Source: Paracyclopina nana (taxonomy: Eukaryota > Arthropoda > Copepoda > Cyclopoida > Cyclopettidae). Taken from it: a DNA stretch of 64,000 nt. The notes beneath the pieces were generated by a model. The model ran no database searches, had not been told where the DNA came from, and saw only the letters and a program-made list of their open reading frames with translations. The stretch spans positions 4,841,001 to 4,905,000 of the forward strand of contig JAGUCH010000008.1 of the NCBI GenBank assembly GCA_019096065.1, in the 5' to 3' direction. A program made the translations under genes and the position numbers. Of this stretch, positions 1-12,900 are shown piece by piece; positions within the stretch are counted from its first letter, which is position 1; the number at the start of each line of letters is the position of its first letter.

Positions 1-3000
1 CTGAAATGACCACTTGAGCAAATGAGTGTCTGGAGTCGCCAGTAGGAAATCCAAAATGGTAATTGTCGTAGGCCTGCACTATCAGTGTGTACTTGTCTTG
101 AATTTCGCGGTCTAGTAGCTCTGCTCCTATGGACAATTCTCCAGATTCAGGATCGATTTTGAACTTTCCGTTTGCAGATGTTCGGTCAAGAAAGTAAGTG
201 ATTTGGCCAAATTCTCCAGAGTCCTTGTCTTCAGCTTGCAATTTTGCCACTATGGTATCTGGAGGAGTGTCCTCTCTTACAGTGATGTTAATGGTGGCAA
301 GGGCAAATTTAGGAGCATTGTCATTTTCATCCAGGATCTTGATGACGACAGGCACATAACTTGACCTGATGGGCCAGCCATTATCTTGAGCCCGAATGGT
401 AAAATTTACCATGGTAATCTCTTCATAGTCTAGTTTTTCCCGAATGAAAACTTTCCCAGAACGTGCCTCAACATCAATCAGTTTCAGGGTTTCCAATGAT
501 CCCTCAAGGTTGTAAGTAATCGTCCTATTTTGGTCAATGTCTTCCGCAGTGACAGTCAATATTTCAGTGTCTTTGGGTACATTTTCCTTCAGAAAAACTT
601 CATACAAATTTTGCTTAAAAATTGGACTGTTGTCATTCACATCATCAATGGCTATTTGTAGGCTGCCACGTTGAATTTGAGGCTTGAATTGGCTGGCAAC
701 CAAGTCAGCATTGATATCTTGAACAAGCACGACAAGTTTGAAACTTTCAGCCGTTTCTCTGTCCAGTTCTGCAATTGTGAACAATTCACCTGTATCGGAA
801 TCAATTTCGAATACATCAGATACATTCAGGCCAAAAACCATTATTCCATTCTCATTTCTGGCCTCAGAGCTGTTGAAGTCAATGCTGAACCGAAGTTGAG
901 CACTTTGATCAGGATCATTGGCAATTATTCTTCTGATGAAGTAACCTGTTTGGATGTCCTCCTTGATGACAACTGGCAAAAGAGAATCTTCGTTCAAAAC
1001 GGGAGCTTTGTTATTGACATCATCAATGGATACATTGACATTTGTCACTCCAAATCTTCTGGATTCACCAAGACCTCCATCAAAAGCTGTCACTTCCAAA
1101 AAGTAAGATGAGGTCCTTGGCAACGTGAGATCTGGATCCAAACTAGCTCCTCTGCTCACCAGGATTTTGCCAGATTCAGGTTCAATCACAAACTTGTCTT
1201 TGGCACCAGAGGTGATTCTGTAGACAACTTCATTGAACACATTGCTTCCATCCAGATCTTGAGCAAAAACTTGGATCACTTCAGTGCCACTTGTGGTATC
1301 CTCTCGCACATTCACTCTGTAGAAAGCCTCTTCAAAAATGGGATCATGGTCGTTTTCATCAAGCACAAACACTTTGACAAGCACATCACTGGTCAGCTGA
1401 GGAGTACCAAGATCATAAGCTCTGACAGTCAAGTTGAACACTCGATTTCCGTCTGCATCAGGAGCTATTTTCTCGTAATCAACAATACCAACAGGAATGA
1501 CTTGTCCTGACACACTGTCAATTGTGAAATTCCCATTGGAATTTCCTTGAACAATTGTATACCTTACAGCAGAATTGTCAGTGCCATTCTCATCACTGTC
1601 AGTAGCACTGACGAAAAAAGGCTCACTAAATTGCAGGGAATTTTCTCTCAGGTGAACACTGTAGTTTTCTTGGTCAAACTTGGGTGGATTGTCATTCACA
1701 TCAGTGAGATGAATCAGGAGTTCCACAGTGTTACGATTTCCCCTTCCAAGATCATCTCTCGCCTCCACAGAGAGGAAATGAAAATTGGTCTTTTCTCTAT
1801 CAAACACACTGGTGCTCACACTCGAGTTGCCCAATGAAATGATGCCAGTTTTTCGATCCAGCTCCAGTAAATCAGCCATAGGCCCATTTAACCCAGTGTA
1901 ACGTATGCCTTGCGTTCCATAGGTTCCAGAGTCTTTGTCCTCGGCCTTTATCCAAGCTATGGTTGCTCCTGGTTGAATATTTTCAGGTATGTACACTTCG
2001 TACGAATCAGTGGCAAACTCTGGAGGATTATCATTCACGTCTCGCACGTAAACTTGGACATGAGCTCGAGATTCTTTTGGAGCATCCTTGACTATTTCCC
2101 TTGCAACTATGGTGAAATTGACCACTTGCACTGACTCAAAGTCAAGTGAGGACGGTTCTTTGACGCGTATCATGAAGCTAGCTTCATTAATTCCTTCATT
2201 GGGAGTGACCTGAAAAGGGAGAAACGAGAGCAAAAGTTACGCTTGGTTGCATTACGCTTTTCATCTCAGCGGATATACTCAGAAATTCTAACAATAACTA
2301 ATATTAACAGGGAGGGGCCTTTATCTTGCATAGTAAATCACGAAAATGAAAGTGTCTTATCCTAGTTTATTTGACAAAGTTTTTGCAAAATGACAACTCA
2401 CCTCAAAGATTCCTTGATCATCCTCAAGAAAGAGCAGAAATGTGCCATTTGTTCCGCTGTCATGATCAAAAACTTCAGGGATGTTTCGGCCACCCACGAA
2501 AAGGATAGGCGTTGCTTTGGGAGAGTTTTCACTTATTTCGCCTATATAACTGCTGGTGCGAAATGTGGGGGTCTCATCATTCACATCCTGCAGGGTGTAA
2601 AAATAAAAAAAAATGGTGAAAAACCACACTTTTATGGCTCCCATGTTGGCTATTAAAGAACACAGGAGGGTTAATAAAAAAGCAATTACGAGCTCAACTT
2701 ATACTTTTCGAAACATAGCAGGAGACCCTCTCTTGGTTCTTATCATTTCAGACATGTCACCTCAACATAAAGCAATTAACATTTTTGCTCGTAAACATGT
2801 CACAGAGAGACATGTTCTCTGCTAATTGATAAATCAAGTGAAGTGCTCATTATGGCTCGTAAATTGATACGTAGGGCGGACAAGCCACAACATTCCTCAA
2901 GAAACCAGCCACTTTAGAATATGTACCAAAAATGCTGAGTCTACTATTGATAGCAAGTAGGTCAAATAAATTTGTTCAAGTTATGATAAAATGACTGACA

Positions 3001-5094
3001 CCTTTTCATTACTAAAGCAAAGAAAGTGAAAGGCTTTCCTGAAAGTTCCTCAGTTATTGTGAATATTGTGGCCGGACATGTGTCTTAAAATATTGCCTTT
3101 CTCCTGAATACGTGTATATACTAGTGCACAGACAACTAGAGTAATTGCGTTCAGTCACGATCATTAGAGGTCATCAATCATCGAACCTTAAAAAGCCTAG
3201 ATAACTATATACTAGTTCATCCCCACTGGAAAAATCAATATACAAAAGAAGGGTCAATGCCCATAATCACAAAATCGAACACCGTTTATGACACCTCAAA
3301 CAAGAGACCTCATTAAAATCACCAAGAGCCAGTGCATAACACATTAAAGGGCTAATGTCAGCGAAATTTGCCATGCTAGTCAGCTATGAATAATGTAAAT
3401 GACGGCAATTCACCTTTGCAATATGAACGTACTAATACAAAATATGAGAATATTCCGAGCAAAGGGAGTTGACTAACATTTAGGCATTGATTACGCGGAA
3501 TTCAATTGCTTTGCTATTGAAAAATTAATTCACTTACTACAGAATATTTTAATTTATCATTTATAATTTTTCATGTTTTTCCAGTTTTCTTACCTCAATT
3601 ATAATGGTAACTTCAGTATCCACATAATCGAGAGTTCCACCTCCGACTTCTTCAGCTCGAATTCTCAAAATAAAAGCTCCATTCGAACTCAACTCACTTT
3701 CACGATCAAGCTTGGATTGAGTGTACACAATGCCAGACTCTGGTGTGATTCCAAACAAATCAATTGGCCCTTGAACGATGCTATAAGTTATCTGATTATT
3801 GATGCCACGATCTCCATCCACTGCTCGCACTTTCAGAACCTAAATTAAAAAAGACACATGAAATCATCCATGTAGACGACAACTTTCACTAAACGGTGCT
3901 AAGTAACAGATGAAATAAGTTCTACTTTCCTTAAAGCCCACTTAATCATCAAATAATAAACCTGAAAACAGCCGTATCATTCTACGTGCTTGTTCAAAAG
4001 TTTGCGCAATATTTTACTATTTTCTGACCAAGTCGAGAAATTTAATGTAATGAAGGAATTTTCTTTGTCTGGAAAATTTTCTGCCTAACAAAGAGAAATA
4101 AAGGACCCGTTTTTTTCGGTAGAAACTGCAGCTAAAAGAAGGATCCAAGCTTCTGGTAATTTCCAAGGTCCAATTGCGTGAACGAAAATTTGGCGTGAAA
4201 TCTAGATTGTTGCACTAGTTAGGAAAAATGTCTCACCTCAGTGAATGTGGGAACATCTTCGGCAATACGAGACACAGACGGAACACTGACGAATTCCGGC
4301 CGCTTATCCTCAATGTCCTGCACCTTGATCAAAATGGCAGTGACCGCAGAATTGATTTTGCCAAAATTGGCACGATCCTTGGCAATGATTCGTAGTTGGT
4401 ACAAGCTTTGCTTTTCAAAGTCCAGGTCCCCTAGCAGAGTAAGGACAGCTGCTCCATTCACAGTGGTCACACTAAACAGGTTAGGATCATCGTCGTCAGT
4501 CTCCAGGTCATAAATCACTTGGCCAAAAATGCCAGAGTCCTTGTCATCTGCTATGAGAGTGGCCACAGTCAGGGGGGTAGCAGAATGCTCGCGAATCTGA
4601 ATAGTGGGGGAATGTGGTCTGAAAATGGGGGCATTATCGTTGACGTCCTCCACAATGATGAGCAAGGACTGAGTCATATAATTGCCCTGGCCCAACCGGT
4701 TGTCAGTGAGGGTAAGCACCAATTGGTGCTCTTTTTCCACCTCTGCATCCAAGTATCTTTTCAGCACAATGGAAGCCTCGTTGTTGCTCTCGGTGATCAC
4801 TTCCACAAGGCTGTCATCCCCTTTGGAGATCACGCCAAAGGTGAGAGGATCCCCGTCAGGATCAAACCCTTTGGCATGGTAAATGACAGTGCCTGGGGGC
4901 GTGTCTGCGCCCTCCTTGAGGGGTATCACCACGCCCCCATTTTGGTTTTCGTCCAGAAGGAATTTTGGCGGACTGTTGCCACGTGACCCGCATGGCAACA
5001 ACAGCAGCAGCAGAAATGTAAACAAACAGCTGACTCTGCTTAACCGGATTTTTTCTGTTAAAGTATGGCACTGATTTGTCGAGCAGCACTTCAT
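1..5094 (-). CDS. Large cadherin, 5' portion (CDH23/Cad87A-like), partial
   Basis: This is the N-terminal part of a calcium-dependent adhesion protein. Exons (minus strand): 5094-4237, 3839-3594, 2587-2402 and 2209 to beyond position 1; all joins are GT-AG and in phase. The start is the ATG at 5094; an in-frame TTG at 5115 was rejected. A signal peptide (Leu-rich run about residues 25-37, then CGSRG) is followed by at least ten cadherin repeats. Each ends in a DVNDNxPxF-type linker (for example DVNDNAPIF, DVNDNPPEF, LDENDNAPKF), and LDRE and DxDSG calcium motifs are present. The transmembrane and cytoplasmic parts are outside the window. EC1 lacks the Trp of classical cadherins. Many EC repeats and the FDPDGDPLTFGV-like EC1 suggest the CDH23/Cad87A group, but the subfamily is inferred. 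The exon running off the left edge encodes more than 730 residues without an intron. Confidence 0.9.
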
Positions 5095-6416
5095 GTTGCC
5101 AATGCGAGTCTTCAACTGGCAACTATGATATCAATTCTTTATGAAGATCCTTGAATAGAGGAGGAAAATTCACACCACCAAACCAGAGCTTGACCATGAT
5201 GATGCAATCTTGCACACTTCCTATTCAGACTACGGAATGATGATACAAAATAATGACCGGTTTCACAGGGAGCTGTGACATGACTGGCTGCTTCATTAGA
5301 GGTAAAGCTTTAGGGAAACTTTTGAAAAAGCGGCTGTATGGTGCGCGCTGCATGCAGCTAGAGCACACACTACAGAGCAGCGCGTAGAACCACCAACTGT
5401 TCACAGTTCAAAAGCGACCACTCATGGGTGACTGTTGCCCTTAGCACTGTAAAAGACTCATCAAGCATAGGATTTTATGCGATTTCTTCCCAACTTTCCC
5501 ACACCACATTTCAAAGCTTTTTATTGCCACTCATTTGAATTTTTAAAAGTGTGCAGCTTCTTGTGGGAAAAATATTTTTTTTTTGAATTGGTGTTCTTCA
5601 TATTTTAATAGAAGAGTCTTTGCACAAAAAGAGGTTATGTGTAGTAGTAGCATGAATAGAAGTCACAGGAGAAGAAGATGAATGATGATTGTCACAATCG
5701 AGTCCTACTTTTCATGTAGGAAAGAGGATTATTTGATCCAAAAAACCTTCCCACCAGACGAATTTAGCGTTGTTCTCACTTTGCTAAGGCGGAACTGCAA
5801 CACAAACACACATCACCGCAATTTTTATTTGACGTTTTGTCACCGCTGCTGCTGGGATGATACCATCGTCAGTGCATGAATTTCTCATTTTGAAGAGGAG
5901 TCATCGACCTGACTTTCATTCAAAAGCTTCCGTTATCCATTTCCTACTCGCCTCATTATTATCTTATCATCATCTCTTTCATGCAAAAATAAAATTTGGC
6001 ATTATTAAATAATTTCAAGCTTGGTGACTCAGAGTGTTTAGCTTTGACCAAGCAAATAAGAGTTGTGTCAATTTCTCTCCTTTTTTTTCGTTAGTTGACA
6101 AACACATGCAAAGGGGAAACGAGAGTTAACATAATCAGGAAAACAGGGGTGGTTGTTGGATGACATCGATCGCCGCTGCTGTGTCAACTAGGAACACGGC
6201 AAAAACAGGAAAAGTGACAGGTGTTCCATGGATAATTTCCATGACCAGCTAGCAGTTTATAGCTACGTAGATGGTGGTGGAAACAATTTGGAAATATTCA
6301 TCATCATAGTATAATCACTTTTACCCTAGGGGTTAAACAACGTTGGTAAACATTTTTTTCTTTTCAACTCGTCAATAAATTTGAACAGAGCTTTAACTTG
6401 CTATAGTATAACCAGT
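5095..6416. other. Intergenic region upstream of the cadherin
   Basis: About 1.3 kb between the cadherin start (minus strand) and the zinc-finger gene 3' end. It should hold the cadherin promoter and 5' UTR. Seen: a CTGCATGCAG palindrome near 5348 and T- or A-rich runs near 5570-5585 and 6080. No coding sequence, tRNA or clear TATA box was recognised. Confidence 0.5.
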
Positions 6417-9400
6417 CTAAATGTCTCCAGTGATTAGCTCTCCATTTTCTTCTACTTTGTTGGCTTTTTCGTTTTTGATGCCATCATTTTTCAAGGTAGG
6501 TTTTTTATCAGAATTGGCAACCATTTTTTCTCCCATTAAAAACTCAGCTGAGACAACTTCGATAACGTTTTCCTCCAGTATTTCAGGTTTGATATCCAAT
6601 GTAGTAGAATCTTGGAAAATGCACACATTTTCGTGCTTCTTCAAAAAGGTCTCATTAGGAAACCGAAAGTTGCACTTGGTGCAAACTTCCGTCCACTTTT
6701 TCTCCACATTGAACGCATGCTCGACATTGACATGAGCAAAAAAGAACACGTTTCGAATGTCAGCAAAAAAGAAGCCCATGTCACAATATTCACACTGGCT
6801 GAAAGCCTTCAGGCTCATACGCGGAAAGCAGTTTGTTTGGTGGCTCTGCAAATCAGGCGAAACTTGGCCACAAAACACACATCTTGCCTCAATGGTGGGT
6901 GGATTGTGAGTCCCTTGGATGTGGTCGACAAAGGCTTCTTTCGACTCAAAACTGAGCTGTGGACAATGTGAGCAAAGCGTGGAATTCATCTTGTCAACCA
7001 TGCATTTTCTGCAGTGTTCAAAGAGACTTTCAGAGTTTCCAGCCACAGAGAGGCTACAGAGGCCGCATCTCATTTTTTCATCGGAAACGCAAAACTTAAC
7101 CAGTTTGGCAGGAGGCTCTTCGTTGCTAGATTGGAGCAGCCGAAAAATGCAGCTTTTTTGCACGTGGTGGGCGAGCTGCGCTGGTGGCAAATAAAGGTAA
7201 CACATTTCGCACATGGAACTGGCTCCCCATTCACTTTTCACAAAGTCGTGGTGATCTTTGTTCATGTGTGACACGTAATAAGAATTGGAGAGGACTTCCT
7301 TGAAGAAAAATGCAGCCCCACACAAATGGCATTCGGAATAGTTTTCTTCTTTGAGCAATTCTCCACAACGCGATTGGTGGAAATGAGCGATTTCCTCAAA
7401 GTTTTTCGAGGTGAATCCACACGTGACGCAAAGCATGCTATCAATTCCTGACAGACCATGTTTTTGAGTCATATGCTGGATGTAGCTCAATTTGGTAGGG
7501 AGAGTTTCAGCTGCACAGAGCGAGCATGTCAAGTTGGTGATCTTCATAATGTGGCATGCTTTTGCGTGGAAAAAGTGCTCCCTTATTTGACCTGGAAAAA
7601 AGAAGTCCAGGAAGGAAAGGGTTGGTTAGTGCTTCCATATAAACATTCTTGATGGAGTGAAAAAGTATGTCAAATAATGATGACATTCTGACACTTGCCA
7701 ATTATTGTAGCACAAAATACTACAAGCTTTTTGAGCTGAAAGCAATGCACCAATTACTCCTTAATTACAATAGGTAGCACTCATTTTGCTACTCTCGTTT
7801 TTTTGGCTCAGCTGTTATTTTTGTCGACAAATTATAGAGTAGCCTAGTGGCTTGCCAGCAAAGAAAAACATGGTTAAAAAGCAATCTCACCTATTACAGT
7901 CTTTGAACACATGGGGCACCGCTTGCTTACGAAATCGGATTTCAGGCCGATATCAAGCTTTTTCCTCATATCGGTACACGTAGGAATCTCGAGACTTTTT
8001 TGACCAGATGAAGGCTTGGTGTAAAAGCATACTTTAGCATGATGCTCAAAGCATTCCAAGGATGGAAAGCAATAGGTACATTTGGAGCAGACATTACTCC
8101 ATTGAGCCTGAAGATTGGACCTGTGCTTGCTATTCATGTGCGAGATGTAGAATGGAGATCTGGTGAGGTCCTGGAAGAAGAAAATGGTTGGGCAATAGCC
8201 ACACATGGTCCAATTTTCTTCAGACATCGAGTTGGCACATTGCACACTGTGCATCATGAGTACATCCATGTTGACAAAGTCTACGCCACAATAAATGCAA
8301 ATGAGCTTATCAACCTTTGCAAAATGCCTGGATTCACAATGGGCAGCGAAGAAGTCCATCGTTTTGAAAGCTGTGTCAGGGCAGTACAAACACGTGACCA
8401 TGGAATGCCTTTGAATTTGGCACTTTTTCGCGTGTAAAAAATGACTGTGCATGCTGCCATGGTTGAACTTTCCACAAAAGCCGCATTTGAGAGCGTGAAT
8501 TTTGCCAGCTTTGCCTTGATGCTCCTGATCAGAACTAGCCACTATAGTGATTGTCAATGATCCGTTGGACTCTTTGCTCAAGTGCTTCAGCTTGTGCTTC
8601 ATCAGAGATGCCGAATCTGGCCTGGACTCCTCGCAAACGTCACATTTGTGTGAGTAACTGTCACTAGCATAATCTGGATGGATTTTGTTCACGTGGTCAA
8701 AGCAGGATTCATCGTCCACATATTGAAGTCTGCATACGGGACAAGTCAATTTGAGACAAGCATGGTCTTTTCTCCAGGATGGCGGATAAAAAAGGCAGCA
8801 CTTGTTGCACAACCTCCACGTGTGCTGCACTTCCTTCCAATGCTCGTTTTTCACATGTTCAAGATAGAGCACCTTTTTCGAAAACACTTGAACGTGCAAG
8901 CAAAATTCACAGTCGAATTTGGAGCCGTTTGTCTGCACACTCAAGTTGCCACTACTTGAACCAGGATTGTTACTGCTCTTGGAAGCTGTATGACAACTTT
9001 CCAAATGTTCGTTGTACTCTCGTGCACTGCTGAAGATCAAAGGACAAAACTTGCATTTGATCTGGTTGATTTGCCTCTCCAGAACCAATGGAGGCTCCTC
9101 TTCCTGTTTGCTTTTATGGTGTGAATTTCTGTCATGGACATTTAGCGAGATTTTCGATGGTCTGAATTCCGCACATTTTGAGCACTTGATCCATGTCATT
9201 CGTACTAGATCTCGATGCTCAATTTGAGCATGAGAATAAAAGTCTCGGTTGCTGTGGAACTCTTGAGCGCAAGTTGAACATTGAACGGTAGATAAGACAT
9301 CGTTGTGCTCCTTAAAGCCATGTGATTGCCTGTCAAACTCAGTTGGGAAAAATTCCTTGCAAACTCCACACTCGAACCAAACAGCCTTCAATTCATCACG

Positions 9401-9520
9401 TGAATGTGACCTCACATGATTCAAGTATGTTTTCAAAGAATTGAAGCTCTGGCGACAAATGTCACATTTGTGCCTGCCTGGCTTGGTTTGCGACGAATTT
9501 CCTTTAGCTTTGGCTGACAT
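6417..9520 (-). CDS. Multi-C2H2/C2HC zinc-finger protein with a triplicated finger module
   Basis: Two exons (9520-7891 and 7591-6417) join across a 299-nt intron in phase, splitting a Gly codon, to give 934 residues. The N-terminal third (about residues 17-340) carries ordinary C2H2 fingers, for example CDICRQSFNSLKTYLNHVRSH. From about residue 344 the protein consists of three consecutive copies (about 344-534, 535-725, 726-885) of one superunit. Each copy runs: CX2C...HX4-5C finger; C2H2 finger; CX2C...HX5C finger; a finger with a conserved FFF and H-x3-4-H; and a Trp/Glu-x-CX2C...HX4-5C finger ending in C[FI][FY]. The intron falls inside the first finger of the second copy. A nuclear nucleic-acid-binding role is inferred from the fingers. 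No KRAB, ZAD, SCAN or BTB domain is visible, and I do not recognise a named orthologue. Confidence 0.85.
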
Positions 9521-9937
9521 CTTTTAAAAAGTGGCCTAAACAAAGCATTTATGAAGCCAAAAATGCATTGATGCTGTTTGACGAAAAAAGTTGTGCAACT
9601 TCACACTTTTTATTAAGCTTTTGTTGTTGCTTGAATTCAGTGCTACATGAAATTAGATCGAAAACATGTCAGTCTCTTGTTGTTGCTAAACATCTCTGGT
9701 TTTCAGGGAATATTTCAGCCTAGATATTGCATCCAAAAAATCCAATTATTTCTTACTAATTTTTAGCTTGCTTTTTAACAATCAGATCGTCTCCATCATT
9801 TCTTGAATTGGATAAGACGATGATTACAGCCCTAAAATTAGTAGCTCGACTTGCTACAAATTTGGCGGATATTTCAAATTGAAATCACTGTCACATTTTA
9901 CAATAAAAGCATGGCTATGTAATTTAAGTATGTGTTC
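9521..9937. other. Short intergenic region, zinc-finger promoter side
   Basis: About 420 nt between the zinc-finger start codon and the GalNAc-transferase 3' end, both on the minus strand. It probably holds the zinc-finger promoter and the transferase cleavage site. Nothing coding was seen. Confidence 0.5.
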
Positions 9938-9943
9938 TTTATT
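9938..9943 (-). terminator. Poly(A) signal AATAAA overlapping the GALNT stop codon
   Basis: On the minus strand the stop TAA is followed directly by TAAAG, so AATAAA starts inside the stop codon. The predicted 3' UTR is only about 15-30 nt. Confidence 0.6.
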
Positions 9944-12900
9944 AGGAATTCCAATCAGCTCCTAGGTTCATGGCCCAGAGCTGATTTTCATCAGTTGCGT
10001 TACATTTCTTGACAACAGGAGAGGCAATCTCAATATCAGTTACAACATTAGAGAGGAATTTGAGGATAGACTTGGCTTTTTTCTTCTTTTCGGCAGCTTT
10101 GTATGTTAGGCATTTTCCGCTGGTTTTATGAACCAATGACCCAAATCCATCTGAAGTATGATTGTGAAATGTCCACTTTTGATCATCTGAAAAATCACAG
10201 CCTATGCTTTGCAAAGTGTCCTTGCTATTGGGACAGAAGCAATTTGTGGAGCTACGCAGCTCAAAGTTTTTGGTGTATATGACAGTTTGGAATCCACCGA
10301 GACCATGGCATAATTTCATGGCAACTTTCCCACCTCTATTACCCACAGCGGCATCTAAGCATTCCTCAGAGGGTTTATGCTGCACCTATAAATAATTTAA
10401 TCATTGCATTGGCAATAAAAATAAAAATGTAGTAGAGTGCAGAACGTACCTGGCCAATGTAAATGTGATCTTTTGGAAATGTTGAATCAGGGTAAACATG
10501 ACTGAGAAACCATTCGAAGCTGTGACACTGCAAATCTTTTTTCAGCTTTTTCCTTGCAGATACATCCCCAATTTCTGCATATCTTGTGCCTGTAAAAGTA
10601 TTTTTTTAAATTGAATAGTTTGCTAGATTTTTAAGAACTGCTAGTTACCAGGATTGATGTAGTAGTAAAAGTTTTTGTAAGCATCTAGCCAAACACTTGC
10701 AAATCGACCATTATTTGCGTTGAGGGTATCAACTTTTGCTGTTAAGCCTCCTGGCACCGTATGTGGTGTGTCCTTTCTATAAACGTGTCCCACATGCGAG
10801 CATGGAGCTACAAGCAACGAGCCTCCACATCTCCAAACCCTAATAGACATCTCTACATTTTCCCCACCCCAAATCTTCATCTCATCATCGTAGGCTCCAG
10901 AGGCGTAGAAAAATTCCCTGTCAATGGCAAAAGCACATCCAATCATTGTAGGTGTAGGAAATGCATCTTCTGGGTTTTGTCCCTTTCTAAATGGCTCCCC
11001 TTCAATCCATGCATGCATCAATTTCCAATCAAGTCCGCCTCTATAATAATCTGATTCCACCTTCTCGAAGGCAAATGTTTCTGGCCTGATTTCATCAATG
11101 ACTGGTACAATCACTCTCGTCCTGTCAGTGGCGATTTCAGCCAAAATTGGAGGCAACCACCCTGGGGTGATTTCAACGTGTGCATCCAAAAATACTAGGA
11201 CACTTCCCTCTGCTTGCTCAGCTCCCACGATTCGAGCTTTGATTAGGCCTTCACGTTCCTGCATCCTAATTGCTCTTGTGGGCACTGGCAAAGTCTCCAA
11301 GTACTTGTTAAGAGCATGATCCAACTCAATATGATCAGAGTCATCATCTACAAGTATGATTTCTTTCAACAGAGACGGAGGTGATCTGTTAATGACTGAA
11401 TGAATAGTCCTCAATAAGGTGGATGTTGCTTCATTATGAAACACAATAATTACGCTGGCCTTTGGTAACTTTCCCGGATACTTAACTTTTTTGCACCTAA
11501 ATGAAAAAATGGAACCTGAATCAGCTTTGGCACTTTCTGAAGTGATATTATTATTTCCAAAAATTAGTTCTGGCAGCTCTGTAGCTACTGAGAGCTAACC
11601 AAAACAAACTTCAATTTTTCCGTCAATCTGTCAGGTGGGAGTTGATATTAGCTCAAAATGGGTGACATTCTTGCCAATTGGATTTCAATCGGGGATTCCA
11701 TGTTCGAAAGAGCCGAATTGTACTCAAATCAGCTCGAGCGAACTTTCGAACGCTTCACGCCAGCGCCTTTTGGTGGCCCAATTCTAGTCGTCCATGAAAA
11801 TCTGATTGGCATTCATGCAGCCTCTGGAGCGGAAATTTCCAGCTGGAAATGGAGAACTGCCGGCAAAATCGTCGCTGTAGATTGGAGCTTAGATCAAGAG
11901 CTTGTCTTTGTCATCGAAGACGGCACTGTTTTGATTTATGGCATTTTTGGTGATTTGATCAAAACAACGACGATGGGCCAAGAAGCCAAAGATGTCAAGG
12001 TGCGGGATGCTCGTGTTTTCAGGAGTAAATATTCCACTGGAGTGGCCGTGCTCACGACCTCAAATAGGTTTTTCGTGGTGAATAACCTCAAGGAGCCAAG
12101 AGTGAGACGATTTTTCGACGCTGACCTTCCCAATCCTGGAGTGGCCGGACCTCCATCCTGGCCATGGACTGTACTTGCTATGGAAAGACATGCAAGAATC
12201 ATATGCATGCCACAGCTCGAACTAGTCATGCTGTCTCTAGGCGAAGCCACGAGCCTCCAAATCGACACTATGGGAAGAGAGGCTGGCGTTGCTCGAAATT
12301 TGGCCATAACCATGGATGGAAGTCAACTTTCCATTCTGTTTGACAATGGCCTTCTGTGGTTGGGAAGATTGGACTCTGATATACCTACTCGGCTAACTCA
12401 AGCCAGGATTGAAGACATGGATGTGACTGATATCACATGGTGTGGCAATGATGCTGTCTTGGGATTTGCTCCTGAGTCGTCCCAGTGTGTGGTTCTGAGC
12501 ACTTCAGCCTGTGATGTGCACAAGGAGTTTTTGGCCGGCTTTATTGCTGCAATTGGGGACATCGACTCTGCCAGAATTTTCACATTGTACTCCCAAGAGC
12601 TCGTAAGAAAGCTTCCCAATACCCTGGTGCAGATTTTTTCGATTGGAAGCGTCAGTCCCGGGGCTCGGCTGAGAATTGCAACAGAAGAGTTTATGGCTGG
12701 TAGCCATAGGGCTGATGAGTACATCAGAGGACTCGAAGATGATCTTAGTAAGGCTGTTGACGATTGTGTCTTTGCCTCAGGAATTGTTCTGGACACCAGC
12801 TATCAAAAGACGCTCATGAAAGCAGCTCAGTTCGGCAAGGCTTTTTGCAGAAACGCATCCAATTCTTCGGCTGAGAAGTTTTCTAATATGTGCAAAAACC

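Noticed and set aside
5095-5115. Extended cadherin start at a TTG codon
   Set aside because: The first ATG at 5094 gives a proper signal peptide; TTG initiation is not expected here.
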